This document shows, piece after piece, positions 10,054-19,253 of a stretch of 64,000 nt of DNA; the stretch's first letter is position 1; each line of letters starts with the position of its first letter. The stretch comes from Pannonibacter phragmitetus DSM 14782 (GTDB lineage: Bacteria; Pseudomonadota; Alphaproteobacteria; Rhizobiales; Stappiaceae): positions 1 through 64,000 of the forward strand of contig NZ_KB908227.1 in NCBI RefSeq assembly GCF_000382365.1, written 5' to 3'. A model generated the notes under the pieces. The model was not told the DNA's origin, made no database searches, and was given only the letters and a program-made list of their open reading frames with translations. The position numbers and the translations under genes were made by a program.

Positions 10054-11406
10054 TCATTTTGTAAAGTCGACAAGAGATGGTTTTTTGTCGAGGTCGAAAA
10101 GGCAGGCAACAAGTGCTCGACGGGCGAGTTGCTCTGCGAATGGACGCAACCATGTCCAGTCTTCTAGATGCGCCTTGGTGCTACCGTGCAAAAACTGACT
10201 TCTCGCCGTACCATAAATGTCCCGGACGATCTGTGCTGTAGTCAATCCATCCGCGTGTATTAGCGCATCATCCCTCAGCCCTGTACGTACACACAGCAGC
10301 GACAGTATGCCTTTATCGCCACCAGCACCCGCCAATGTATCCAAAGTAGACGCAAAATGTGTGACCGCTAGGAGACTCTCATCGGCTCGACAACCTTCGT
10401 AAAACCAGCGCAACGCGATCTCCAGCTTCTGGATTACATCGATTTGCTTTTGATCGGATATCCCCGTCGCGATGTATGTTGCTATAGCGCCGATCTGGCG
10501 CAACATCGGGCGGTTGCTTTCAAGTTGAAGCTGGAAGTCCTTGAGGTCCATTCGTGGCCCGGAGGGCATGCTTTGCCGTTTGTAGCTTGCTGAAACCGGG
10601 CCGTTGTCAGATAGCCACAGCAAGACACGCCGTGAAGGCAGATCGTCGTAACTCAGATGCAAGCCACGCAACACATTGGATGGCTTGTTCCACATGAGCG
10701 ACACGGCTGTCTGGAGCAAACGGGCTATACGAGCGCCCCGGTCTTCGGCAAAACTCGAAGAGAAACCTTGTAGTACAACGCTAATAACAAAAGGAGCGCC
10801 TCCCACCGCATCAATGATGGAACGTTCCGCATGCTGTTCCCAGCTGGGTTTGCGAGCCTTTATTTTCTTACCAGCCCAAACTTCCTGGAGACGTTTCAGT
10901 GTCTTTTTGGAGATCTGCCCCTTCTCCTGAAGACGCATCGCCCACATGTCGCGGGATTCGACTCTTGCAGGACCGACTTCAAAGGACGAGTGCTCAACAT
11001 TGATCCACGTCGTCCCGAAAGCAAGTTCAACGGACGGTGGCTTTATCAGTTTCAGCTGCGCAATCGAGGCATTGATCTGACGTTTCAGCCATTCCCCTGC
11101 TATTTCATTGGTATCGGAAAGCTCGAGAGCTGATAATGGGTCGCCAAATATTTTGCGAACGGTGGCCGTCCAGTCGGCTTGTGAATAAGCAAACTTTATT
11201 CCCGGCGCGTTGGAACGCGCCTTGCGCGCTATCGCAGCGATCGCTTTATCGATTTTGGCGCTTACAAAAACTTGGCGACCGTCCGACAAACCGATGATGC
11301 TAGGGAACGATAGGTCGCCGTCCTCGTCATCGAAGGGAGGCTCTTTGTCTTCAAGTCGCTTAAGTTCGCGGACAATTTCTTCGTAGTGGTAGAGAACAGG
11401 CTTCAT
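10054..11406 (-). CDS. HEPN-domain (Apea-like) protein of unknown function
   Basis: A 450-residue soluble protein. The C-terminal third looks like an Apea-type HEPN domain: a helix with LEIALRWFYEGCRADESLLAVTHFASTLD, then an R-x4-H motif, Arg402-SQFL-His407, in ARSQFLHG. R-x4-6-H is the catalytic signature of HEPN ribonucleases in toxin-antitoxin and defence systems. The N-terminal part is not recognised. Base composition is visibly more AT-rich than that of neighbouring genes, and the gene lies between a terminator and a repeat cluster, which suggests acquisition. No antitoxin or nucleotidyltransferase partner is adjacent. ATG at 11406 is preferred to a TTG two codons upstream. A ribonuclease role is inference. 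Confidence 0.65.
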   Translation of the reverse strand: MKPVLYHYEEIVRELKRLEDKEPPFDDEDGDLSFPSIIGLSDGRQVFVSAKIDKAIAAIARKARSNAPGIKFAYSQADWTATVRKIFGDPLSALELSDTNEIAGEWLKRQINASIAQLKLIKPPSVELAFGTTWINVEHSSFEVGPARVESRDMWAMRLQEKGQISKKTLKRLQEVWAGKKIKARKPSWEQHAERSIIDAVGGAPFVISVVLQGFSSSFAEDRGARIARLLQTAVSLMWNKPSNVLRGLHLSYDDLPSRRVLLWLSDNGPVSASYKRQSMPSGPRMDLKDFQLQLESNRPMLRQIGAIATYIATGISDQKQIDVIQKLEIALRWFYEGCRADESLLAVTHFASTLDTLAGAGGDKGILSLLCVRTGLRDDALIHADGLTTAQIVRDIYGTARSQFLHGSTKAHLEDWTWLRPFAEQLARRALVACLFDLDKKPSLVDFTK

Positions 11407-11461
11407 AGCCAAAAGCTATTCTAATTATGTCCGAGACGTCGAGAGAAAACGATTAACAGCG

Positions 11462-11590
11462 GCAGCGGAGCGGAGATCCGGGACCGGTGAGCCACGGGCT
11501 ATCTGCTTGACCATCAGACAAAACCAATCAACACCCCGGCTCACCGGTCCCGGATCGCGCAGGGCGCGTCCGGGAAGACGATGGAGGGGT
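11462..11590. repeat. Palindromic intergenic element, type C, copy 1
   Basis: A perfect 19-bp inverted repeat, GATCCGGGACCGGTGAGCC (11475-11493) against its complement at 11538-11556. It is flanked by GCAGCGGAGCG on the left and CGCGTCCGGGA on the right. The unit closely matches 11881-12019. It does not encode a gene. Confidence 0.8.
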
Positions 11591-11662
11591 GGGAGATGAG
11601 CGGCGCGAAGGAGTTAGAGCTGCCCACACAGAACGGCCCTCAGATTGTTGACACACCTTCGG

Positions 11663-11757
11663 CCTCTCCATCGTCATCCTCGGCCTTGTGCCGAGGATCT
11701 GCAAAAGTCAATGGCTTGCAGATGGCCGGGACAAGCCCGGCCATGACGAAAGAGAAG
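11663..11757. repeat. Palindromic intergenic element, type A, copy 1
   Basis: The left part CTCGGCCTTGTGCCGAGGAT forms one hairpin and GATGGCCGGGACAAGCCCGGCCAT-type sequence (about 11721-11743) a second. The right part, read as protein, gives the MAGLVPAI-like string often misannotated as small hypothetical proteins in Hyphomicrobiales. An inverted copy lies at 12104-12195. The left border CTCTCCATCGTCATCC is shared with the type C copy at 11881. Confidence 0.75.
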
Positions 11758-11880
11758 AAGGCCTGCTTTGCCATCATCCTCGGGGCCGCACATATTGGAT
11801 GGCCCTGAAGGCGTACCCAGGCTTGGGGTTTTGCTGGCTCACACGTGAGGCCATGCGTTTTTTTTCCCCACCCTACCTCT

Positions 11881-12019
11881 CCATCGTCATCCCGGACGCA
11901 GCGGAGCGGAGATCCGGGACCGGTGAGCCACGGTCTTGCGGCTCTGGCTCTTGGGACAACCAACTTATACCCCGACTCACCGGTCCCGGATCGCGCGGGG
12001 CGCATCGGGATGACGATGG
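11881..12019. repeat. Palindromic intergenic element, type C, full copy
   Basis: Outer inverted repeat CCATCGTCATCCCG (11881-11894) / CGGGATGACGATGG (12006-12019). Inner 17-bp inverted repeat GATCCGGGACCGGTGAG (11911-11927) / CTCACCGGTCCCGGATC (11976-11992). It could fold into a long two-stage hairpin. Confidence 0.82.
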
Positions 12020-12103
12020 AGGTGGGAGAGAGAAGAGGCGCAAGAAAGCGAAAGACCGCCCGCATGGGACAGCCCGGAGCGCGATAACAAAGCAGGAGAT
12101 CGG

Positions 12104-12195
12104 CTCCTCCGTCATGGCCGGGCTTCTCCCGGCCATCTGCAACTATTGATTTGTATAGATCCCCGGCACAAGGCCGAGGATGACGATGGAGAGGT
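12104..12195. repeat. Palindromic intergenic element, type A, inverted copy 2
   Basis: Inverse of the unit at 11663-11757: a GTCATGGCCGGG hairpin on the left and CCCCGGCACAAGGCCGAGGAT with the ATGACGATGGAGAGG border on the right. With the other three it fills nearly all of the 860-base gap between the HEPN gene and gyrA. I see no gene in that gap. Confidence 0.75.
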
Positions 12196-12207
12196 GGCCA
12201 TGCAAGG

Positions 12208-12237
12208 CAAAAGGGCCGCCCACACGGGACGGCCCTT
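12208..12237 (-). terminator. Probable terminator of gyrA
   Basis: AAGGGCCG (12211-12218) pairs with CGGCCCTT (12230-12237), with further CCC/GGG pairing inside. On the minus strand it is followed by TTTTGCC. It lies 29 bases past the gyrA stop. Confidence 0.7.
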
Positions 12238-12265
12238 GTTCGTTTCAGCGAGAACACCGTGCGGC

Positions 12266-15091
12266 TTAGTCTTCGCCGCCAGCCTCCGGGGCAGCGTCCT
12301 CACCGCCAGCGTCACCACCACCAGCTTCCGGGGCAGCGCCCTCACCGGCAGCACCCTCAACGGCGATGCCGTCCACGGCGTCTTCGCTGTCGTCTTCCTC
12401 GCTGACGCGTTCCACGGCGACGACCTTTTCGTCATCGGCGGTGTTGAAGACGATGACGCCCTGGGTGGCGCGGCCGGCGACGCGGATGCCGTCAACCGGG
12501 CAGCGGATCAGCTGGCCGCCGTCGGTCACCAGCATGATCTGGTCGCGGTCTTCCACGGGGAAGGAGGCAATCAGCGGGCCGTTGCGCTTGTTCACCGCCA
12601 TGGCCGTGATGCCCTTGCCGCCGCGTCCGGTCACCCGGTACTCGAAGGACGAGGTGCGCTTGCCGTAGCCGTTTTCGGAGACGGTGAGGATCACCTGTTC
12701 CGCCGCGCTCATTTCTGCGTAACGCTCCTGCGGCAGTTCGCCTGCTGCGGCTTCCTCGCCGTCCTCGGCCACGGCTTCGCTGCCCGCGTCATCGGCCTCC
12801 CCGCGCATCAGGCGGCGGAGCTTCAGATAGGCGGCACGCTCTTCCGAGGTGGCGTTGAAGTGGCGCAGGATCGTCATGGAGATCAGGCGGTCATCGTCGG
12901 CCAGATTGATGCCGCGCACACCGACCGAGTTGCGGCCCGCAAAGACGCGCACATCGGAGACGGGGAAGCGGATGCACTGGCCGGCCGCCGTCGTCAGCAT
13001 CACATCGTCATGCTCGGTGCAGGTGAAGACGCCGACAATGCCGTCGCCCTCTTCCAGCTTCATGGCGATCTTGCCGGAGCGGTTGATCTGGGTGAAGTCG
13101 GACAGCTTGTTCCGGCGCACGGTGCCGCGCGTCGTGGCGAACATCACGTCCAGATCGCCCCAGGTGTCCTCGTTCTCCGGCAGCGGCATGATCGAGGAGA
13201 TCTGCTCGCCGGGCTCCAGCGGCAGCATGTTGATCAGCGCCTTGCCACGCGACGTGGGGCCGCCCAGCGGCAGGCGCCAGACCTTCATCTTGTAGACGAT
13301 GCCGCGCGAGGAGAAGAACAGCACCGGCGTGTGGGTGTTGGCCACGAACAGGCGGGTGACGAAATCCTCGTCCTTCGTCGCCATGCCCGAGCGGCCCTTG
13401 CCGCCCCGGCGCTGGGCGCGGTAAGTCGCCAGCGGCACACGCTTGATGTAGCCGCCATGGCTGACGGTGACCACCATGTCCTCGCGCTGGATGAGGTCTT
13501 CGTCCTCCAGATCCGCGCCGCCTTCCACCAGCTCCGTCTTGCGGGGCGTGGCGAAGTCGTTGCGGATGGACAGAAGTTCCTCGCGGATGATCTGCTGCAC
13601 CCGGGCGCGGGAACGCAGGATTTCCAGATAGTCGGAAATCTCGTCGCCGAGCTTGTTTAGCTCATCGCCGATTTCATCGCGGCCAAGGGCGGTCAGGCGC
13701 TGCAGGCGCAGGTCGAGGATGGCGCGGGCCTGTTCCTCGGAAAGCCGGTAGCTGCCATCGGCGTTGACGGTGTGGCGCGGGTCGTCGATGAGGCGGACCA
13801 GCGGCTCCATATCCTTGGCCGGCCAGTCGCGGCCCATCAGCAGGGCGCGGGCGGTGGCCGGGTCCGGCGCGGTGCGGATGAGGTGGATCACCTCGTCGAT
13901 GTTGGCAACGGCGATGGCAAGGCCCACCAGCACATGGGCGCGGTCGCGCGCCTTGGCCAGCAGGAAGCGGGTGCGCCGGCCGATGACTTCCTCGCGGAAG
14001 ACGACGAAGGCCTTCAGCATGTCCATCAGCGTCATCAGCTCGGGGCGGCCGCCGTTCAGCGCCACCATGTTGCAGCCGAAGCTCTGCTGCAGCGAGGAGA
14101 AGCGGTAGAGCTGGTTCAGGATCACGTCGGCGACGGCATCCTTCTTCAGCTCGATCACCACGCGCATGCCGAGGCGGTCGCTTTCGTCGCGGATGTCGGA
14201 GATGCCCTCGATGCGCTTTTCACGCACCAGTTCGGCGATCTTCTCGATCATCGTGGACTTGTTGACCTGATAGGGGATCTCGGTGACGATCAGCGCCTCG
14301 CGCCCGGCGCGGATCTGCTCTACCTCGACCTTGCCGCGCATGACCAGCGAGCCGCGCCCGGTTTCAAAGGCCGAACGGATGCCGGAGCGGCCCAGGATCG
14401 TGCCGCCGGTCGGGAAGTCCGGACCAGGGATGATCTCCATCAGCTCGCCGAGGCTGATCGCCGGATTTTCCATCACGGCAATGGCGCCGTCGATCACTTC
14501 GCCCAGATTGTGCGGGGGAATGTTGGTGGCCATGCCGACGGCGATGCCGCCTGCGCCATTGACGAGCAGGTTCGGGAACTTCGCCGGGAGGACGACAGGC
14601 TCGGTCTCGGAGCTGTCGTAGTTCTCCTGGAAATTGACAGTATCCTTGTCGATGTCATCCAGAAGCGTGTGGGCAACCTTCTGCAGACGGCACTCGGTGT
14701 AGCGCATGGCCGCAGCCGGGTCACCGTCCACCGAACCGAAATTGCCCTGCCCGTCGATGAGCGGCAGACGCAGCGAGAAGTTCTGCGCCATGCGCACGAG
14801 GGCGTCATAGATCGCGCTGTCACCATGCGGGTGATATTTACCCATCACGTCACCGACCACGCGGGCCGACTTGCGGTAGGGCTTGTTCCAGTCGTAGCCG
14901 TTCTCGTGCATCGAATAGAGGATGCGCCGGTGAACAGGCTTGAGCCCGTCCCTCACGTCGGGAAGCGCGCGGCTGACAATCACGCTCATGGCGTAATCGA
15001 GATAGCTGCGCTTCATCTCATCCGTGATGGAGACGGGGCGAATGTCGGACGGCAGGGATGCGCCCGGCGTACTTGAATCCTGATCGGCCAA
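12266..15091 (-). CDS. gyrA: DNA gyrase subunit A
   Basis: Breakage-reunion subunit of DNA gyrase, which introduces negative supercoils. The 941-residue protein has the N-terminal [31 protein letters not shown]-type core (in part), the catalytic tyrosine Tyr131 in AAMRYTE, and beta-pinwheel GyrA-box segments such as QRRGGKG. The quinolone region keeps Ser92 and Asp96, matching wild-type E. coli Ser83 and Asp87. The start is most likely TTG at 15091, because no ATG precedes the conserved core before residue 26. The last 35 or so residues are an acidic Gly/Ala/Glu tail with a repeated AAPEAGG unit. Confidence 0.97.
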   Translation of the reverse strand: MADQDSSTPGASLPSDIRPVSITDEMKRSYLDYAMSVIVSRALPDVRDGLKPVHRRILYSMHENGYDWNKPYRKSARVVGDVMGKYHPHGDSAIYDALVRMAQNFSLRLPLIDGQGNFGSVDGDPAAAMRYTECRLQKVAHTLLDDIDKDTVNFQENYDSSETEPVVLPAKFPNLLVNGAGGIAVGMATNIPPHNLGEVIDGAIAVMENPAISLGELMEIIPGPDFPTGGTILGRSGIRSAFETGRGSLVMRGKVEVEQIRAGREALIVTEIPYQVNKSTMIEKIAELVREKRIEGISDIRDESDRLGMRVVIELKKDAVADVILNQLYRFSSLQQSFGCNMVALNGGRPELMTLMDMLKAFVVFREEVIGRRTRFLLAKARDRAHVLVGLAIAVANIDEVIHLIRTAPDPATARALLMGRDWPAKDMEPLVRLIDDPRHTVNADGSYRLSEEQARAILDLRLQRLTALGRDEIGDELNKLGDEISDYLEILRSRARVQQIIREELLSIRNDFATPRKTELVEGGADLEDEDLIQREDMVVTVSHGGYIKRVPLATYRAQRRGGKGRSGMATKDEDFVTRLFVANTHTPVLFFSSRGIVYKMKVWRLPLGGPTSRGKALINMLPLEPGEQISSIMPLPENEDTWGDLDVMFATTRGTVRRNKLSDFTQINRSGKIAMKLEEGDGIVGVFTCTEHDDVMLTTAAGQCIRFPVSDVRVFAGRNSVGVRGINLADDDRLISMTILRHFNATSEERAAYLKLRRLMRGEADDAGSEAVAEDGEEAAAGELPQERYAEMSAAEQVILTVSENGYGKRTSSFEYRVTGRGGKGITAMAVNKRNGPLIASFPVEDRDQIMLVTDGGQLIRCPVDGIRVAGRATQGVIVFNTADDEKVVAVERVSEEDDSEDAVDGIAVEGAAGEGAAPEAGGGDAGGEDAAPEAGGED

Positions 15092-15310
15092 GGAGTTGCT
15101 CGCCTTCTCTCTTTATGCTGCGCCGTTTATAGCCGATTCCGCCCTGCTCTCCAAATCGCTCTGCCCCGGAGCTGTCAGATATTCGCCATGCTCTTCAATG
15201 ACTTACAGCGACAATTCACAACCCCCGGAAAAGAATGCGGCAGCATGCGGGCAAAATGGCCCGCTGCGCTGCTATAAAGAAGCACATGGTCACCGGAATC
15301 CTTGGGGGGA

Positions 15311-15958
15311 ATGGTCTTGATCGAGTTCATCCTGAACGCATTTGCCACGCTCTTCGTCACCATCGATCCGGTGGGTCTGGCGCCCATGTTCCTGGCGCTG
15401 ACCGCGGGCGTCTCGGCCGCCGACCGGCGCCGCGTGGCGGTGCGGGCGACGCTGACGGCGGGGGCCATTCTCTTCGTCTTCTTCTTCAGCGGCCAGACGG
15501 TGCTGAACCTTCTGGGCATTTCCGTGCCGGCCTTCCGCGTTGCGGGCGGCCTGCTGCTCTTTGCCATCGCCTTTGAAATGGTGTTCGACCACCGCAACAA
15601 GCGCAAGTCGGAGACGGCCGAGAAGGCCGTGGTGCACAGCCGGCAGGATCTGCAGGCCCTTGCCGTCTTTCCGCTATCCATCCCGCTCATAGCAGGTCCT
15701 GCGGCCATTTCCGCCGTCATCCTGCTGTCGAGCCAGGCACCGGATACGGCGACCTACGCCGGGGTCGGTGGCGTCATCCTCAGCATCCTTGCCTGCTGCA
15801 TGGGCGCGTTCCTGCTGGCCGACCGGATCGAGCGGCTGATGGGCGACACGGTGCAGATGGTCGTCACCCGGCTTCTGGGCGTGCTTCTGGCGGCCCTTTC
15901 CATCCAGTTCATCGCCGACGGCGTCATTGCCTTTGCCAATGGCGCCATGGCGCCGTGA
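15311..15958 (+). CDS. MarC-family integral membrane protein
   Basis: A 215-residue protein with about six hydrophobic segments. It opens with VLIEFILNAFATLFVTIDPVGLAPMFLAL, a MarC/YhcE-family start, and later has FPLSIPLIAGPAAISAVILL, the family's central motif. Members are inner-membrane proteins of unclear function; an early link to antibiotic resistance was not upheld for E. coli MarC. The ATG at 15311 sits right behind GGGGGGA, so a TTG three codons upstream (15302) is an alternative. It is divergent from gyrA with a 219-base spacer. Confidence 0.88.
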   Translation: MVLIEFILNAFATLFVTIDPVGLAPMFLALTAGVSAADRRRVAVRATLTAGAILFVFFFSGQTVLNLLGISVPAFRVAGGLLLFAIAFEMVFDHRNKRKSETAEKAVVHSRQDLQALAVFPLSIPLIAGPAAISAVILLSSQAPDTATYAGVGGVILSILACCMGAFLLADRIERLMGDTVQMVVTRLLGVLLAALSIQFIADGVIAFANGAMAP

Positions 15959-16016
15959 GGAAGATCACGGCCTGAAAAGATACGGCCTGAGACAAGGACA
16001 TCTCAGGCCGTTTCCC

Positions 16017-19000
16017 TCACGCCCGGCCATCCTCCCGCAGCACCACATAGATCGCCGGGATCACCAGCACGGTGAGCAGCGTCGAGGATGCAAGGCCGAA
16101 GAGCAGCGAAATCGCCAGCCCCTGGAAGATCGGATCGGTGAGAATCACCGCCGCGCCGATCATCGCCGCCACAGCCGTCAGCAGGATCGGCTTGAAGCGG
16201 ATGGAGCCTGCCTCCAGCAGCACATCGCGCAGGGAGCGTTCCGGCTTGCGGGCATGGCGGATGAAATCCACCAGCAGGATCGAGTTGCGCACGATGATGC
16301 CCGCCAGCGCGATGAAACCGATCATCGAGGTGGCCGAGAACGGCGCGCCGAAGATCCAGTGCCCGAGCAGGATGCCGATGAGTGTCAGTGGCACCGGCGT
16401 CAGGATCACCAGCGGCAGGGTGAAGGAGCGGAACTGCCCCACCACCAGCACGTAGATACCGAGCAGCGCAACGGCAAAGGCCGCGCCCATGTCGCGGAAG
16501 GTGATGAAGGTCACCTCCCACTCCCCGTCCCACAGAAGCACGGTTTCGTCATCGCTGACAGGCTGGCCGTGATAGCTGATCTGCGGCTTCGGCAGATCTG
16601 CCCAGCTTGCGGCATCGATGCCATCCGCCACCGCCAGCATGCCGTAGATGGGTGCCTCGAAGTCCCCGGCAAGCTCCGCCGTCACCAGTTCGGCCGGGCG
16701 GCCATTGTGGCGGTAGATGAGGTGGGACGCCGGTTCGCGGGTCAGGCGCACCACGTCGCCCAGTTCGACGACACCCCGGCTGCCCGGCATGGCATTGGCG
16801 GCCACGGGCGTCGAGAGAAGCCTCTGTCCGAGGTTACGGTCTGCCTTTGGCAGCGCCAGCACGATGGCGAGCGGCGCCCGCCCCTCGCCCCGGTGCGAAT
16901 AGCCCGCAGGCGTGACGCCGAGAAGCGTGCTGATGGTCTGGTAAACATCGGCCTCCGAGACGCCATGGAACTCCAGATTCTCGCTGTCGATCTCGATGCG
17001 GATGCGCCCGGCAGGAAGCCCCTGGCTGAGATCAATGTCCACGATATAGGGCACGGCGGCGAAGATATCCGCGATCCTTAGGGCCACGGCCCGGCGTGTG
17101 TCAGGGTCCGGCCCATAGATCTCCGCCTGCAGCGTCGCCATCACCGGCGGTCCGGGTGGCACTTCCACCACCTTCACCGAGGAGCCGCGCGGCAGATCGA
17201 GCCCCGCCAGCCGCTGACGGATTTCGAGTGCAATGGCGTGGCTCTCGCGGGACCTCTCGCCCTTCGGCAGGAGATTGACCTGCAGGTCGCCCAGTTCCGG
17301 CCCGCTGCGCAGGAAGTAATGCCGCACAAGGCCGTTGAAGTTGAAGGGCGCCGCCGTTCCGGCATGGGCCTGCACCGACAGGATTTCAGGCACGCCGTCC
17401 AGCAGCCGGACGGCTTCGCCCAACTGGCGGGCGGTCATTTCCAGCGCCGTGCCTTCCGGCATGTCCAGCACCACCTGCACCTCCGATTTGTTGTCGAAGG
17501 GCAGCAGCTTCACCGTCACATGCCGGGTGTAGATCAGCACCGTGCTGGCAAGCGTGGCCACGCCGACCAGCAGCAGGAAGGCAAGCGCCCGGCCCCGCGT
17601 CTTCAGCACAGGCCGTGCAGCGGCGCGGAAGATCCGCCCCAGATTGCCCCCGTCTGCCGCATCGTGATGGCCCTCGCCCGCCTTGCGCCCGGCGATCTTC
17701 AGCATGGCCCAGGGCGTCAGCACCACGGCGACGAAGAAGGAGAACAGCATTGCGGCGGAGGCCACAGCCGGGATCGGGCTCATATAGGGGCCCATCATGC
17801 CGGAGACGAACATCATCGGCAGCAGGGCGGCCACCACCGTCAGCGTGGCGATGATCGTGGGATTGCCAACCTCCGCCACAGCGGCAATCGCTGCCGTGGC
17901 CCGGCTGCGGCCATCATTCATGGCCCAGTGGCGGGCAATGTTTTCGATCACCACGATGGCATCATCCACCAGAATGCCGATGGCGAAAATCAGCGCAAAC
18001 AGGCTAACCCGGTTGATGGTGTAGCCCATCATCTGGGCGGCAAAGAGCGTCAGCAGGATCGTTACGGGAATGACGATGGCCACCACCAGCCCCGCTTGCC
18101 AGCCGATGGCCGCCACCACCAGAATGACAATGGACACCGTGGCCAGCGCCAGATGGAACAGCAGCTCATTGGCCTTTTCATTGGCCGTTTCGCCATAATC
18201 GCGGGTGATGTGGACGGAAACACCCTCCGGGATCAGCGAGCCTTCAAGGCTCTCCAGATGCTCGCGGACCTCTTCGGCGATCAGCACCGCATTGGCCCCT
18301 GCCCGCTTGGCCACGGCAATGGAGACGGCTGGCACCGGCGTGAGGCTGCCGGAGGACGCGTCACGGCCGTAATGCCAGACCTGACGGTCTTCCGTGCCCG
18401 CGCCGACCGTGATGGTGGCCACGTCCTTGATATAGACCGGACGTCCATCCCGGCTGGTGATCAACAGGTTGCCGATGGCCGGAATGGTGCCGAGCGTCTG
18501 CCCCGCCACAGCCTGCAGCGCCTCACCGTCCTGCCGCACGGTTCCGGCGAGGAACGAGCGGTTGGCGCTGGTGATCTTGCCTAAAAGCTGGTCCAGCGTC
18601 ACATTCAGCCGCGACAGCCGTTCCGGGTCCGGCTCCACCCGGATCTCGTCCGGGCCCGTGCCCACCAGATAGGTCAGCCCCACATCATCCAGCCGCGCCA
18701 GCGATGTGCGCACTTCCTGCGCCAGGCCGTAGAGCGCTGACGGGCTCCAGGTCCCGGCCGAGGCCGCATCCGGGGCGAGCGTTGCCACCACGATGGCCAC
18801 GTCATCCACCCCGCGCCCGACGACGAGCGGCTCGGGAATGCCGGAAGGAATGCGGTCCATGTTGGCGCGGATTTTCTCATGCACCCGCAGGATGGCGCTG
18901 TCGGAGGGCGTGCCGGTCAGAAACCGGGCCGTCACCATGACCCGGTCATCCTGAGTCTGGCTATAGACATGCTCCACGCCATTGATGGCCTTGACGATGG

Positions 19001-19253
19001 TTTCCAGCGGCTCGGTGACGAGCTTGACCGCATCGGGGGCCTTGAGGCCATCGGCGCTGACCAGAATGTCAACCATCGGCACGGAAATCTGCGGCTCTTC
19101 CTCGCGCGGCAGCGTTGCCAGCGAGATGAGCCCGACAATCAGCGAGGCAAAGAGCAGCAGCGGCGTCAGCGGCGAGGCGATGAAAGCGGCGGTCAGGTGG
19201 CCCGACAGGCCGAGGCCTGCCTGCGGCGGCATGCCGTTGGGTGTCTGGCTCAT
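16017..19253 (-). CDS. RND efflux transporter, inner-membrane permease
   Basis: A 1078-residue AcrB-type proton-driven exporter with twelve predicted membrane helices and two large periplasmic loops. An N-terminal helix precedes LPREEEPQISVPMVDI. TM4 carries the proton-relay pair in GILVDDAIVVIENIA. The C-terminal half has GIIVRNSILLVDFI. The sequence type resembles the hydrophobe/heavy-metal branch more than AcrB itself, and substrates cannot be told. The ATG overlaps the stop of the membrane-fusion gene by 4 bases. No outer-membrane channel gene is nearby, so a TolC-like partner would be encoded elsewhere. Confidence 0.94.
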   Translation of the reverse strand: MSQTPNGMPPQAGLGLSGHLTAAFIASPLTPLLLFASLIVGLISLATLPREEEPQISVPMVDILVSADGLKAPDAVKLVTEPLETIVKAINGVEHVYSQTQDDRVMVTARFLTGTPSDSAILRVHEKIRANMDRIPSGIPEPLVVGRGVDDVAIVVATLAPDAASAGTWSPSALYGLAQEVRTSLARLDDVGLTYLVGTGPDEIRVEPDPERLSRLNVTLDQLLGKITSANRSFLAGTVRQDGEALQAVAGQTLGTIPAIGNLLITSRDGRPVYIKDVATITVGAGTEDRQVWHYGRDASSGSLTPVPAVSIAVAKRAGANAVLIAEEVREHLESLEGSLIPEGVSVHITRDYGETANEKANELLFHLALATVSIVILVVAAIGWQAGLVVAIVIPVTILLTLFAAQMMGYTINRVSLFALIFAIGILVDDAIVVIENIARHWAMNDGRSRATAAIAAVAEVGNPTIIATLTVVAALLPMMFVSGMMGPYMSPIPAVASAAMLFSFFVAVVLTPWAMLKIAGRKAGEGHHDAADGGNLGRIFRAAARPVLKTRGRALAFLLLVGVATLASTVLIYTRHVTVKLLPFDNKSEVQVVLDMPEGTALEMTARQLGEAVRLLDGVPEILSVQAHAGTAAPFNFNGLVRHYFLRSGPELGDLQVNLLPKGERSRESHAIALEIRQRLAGLDLPRGSSVKVVEVPPGPPVMATLQAEIYGPDPDTRRAVALRIADIFAAVPYIVDIDLSQGLPAGRIRIEIDSENLEFHGVSEADVYQTISTLLGVTPAGYSHRGEGRAPLAIVLALPKADRNLGQRLLSTPVAANAMPGSRGVVELGDVVRLTREPASHLIYRHNGRPAELVTAELAGDFEAPIYGMLAVADGIDAASWADLPKPQISYHGQPVSDDETVLLWDGEWEVTFITFRDMGAAFAVALLGIYVLVVGQFRSFTLPLVILTPVPLTLIGILLGHWIFGAPFSATSMIGFIALAGIIVRNSILLVDFIRHARKPERSLRDVLLEAGSIRFKPILLTAVAAMIGAAVILTDPIFQGLAISLLFGLASSTLLTVLVIPAIYVVLREDGRA

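Noticed and set aside
11581-12257. Several small frames on both strands, including MAGLVPAI-like proteins
   Set aside because: They translate the palindromic intergenic elements. Such strings are a known source of false hypothetical proteins.
12146-13660. 504-codon plus-strand frame
   Set aside because: Antisense to gyrA; composition only, no domain.
14790-14840. Quinolone-resistance change in gyrA
   Set aside because: Ser92 and Asp96 (E. coli 83 and 87) are both wild type.
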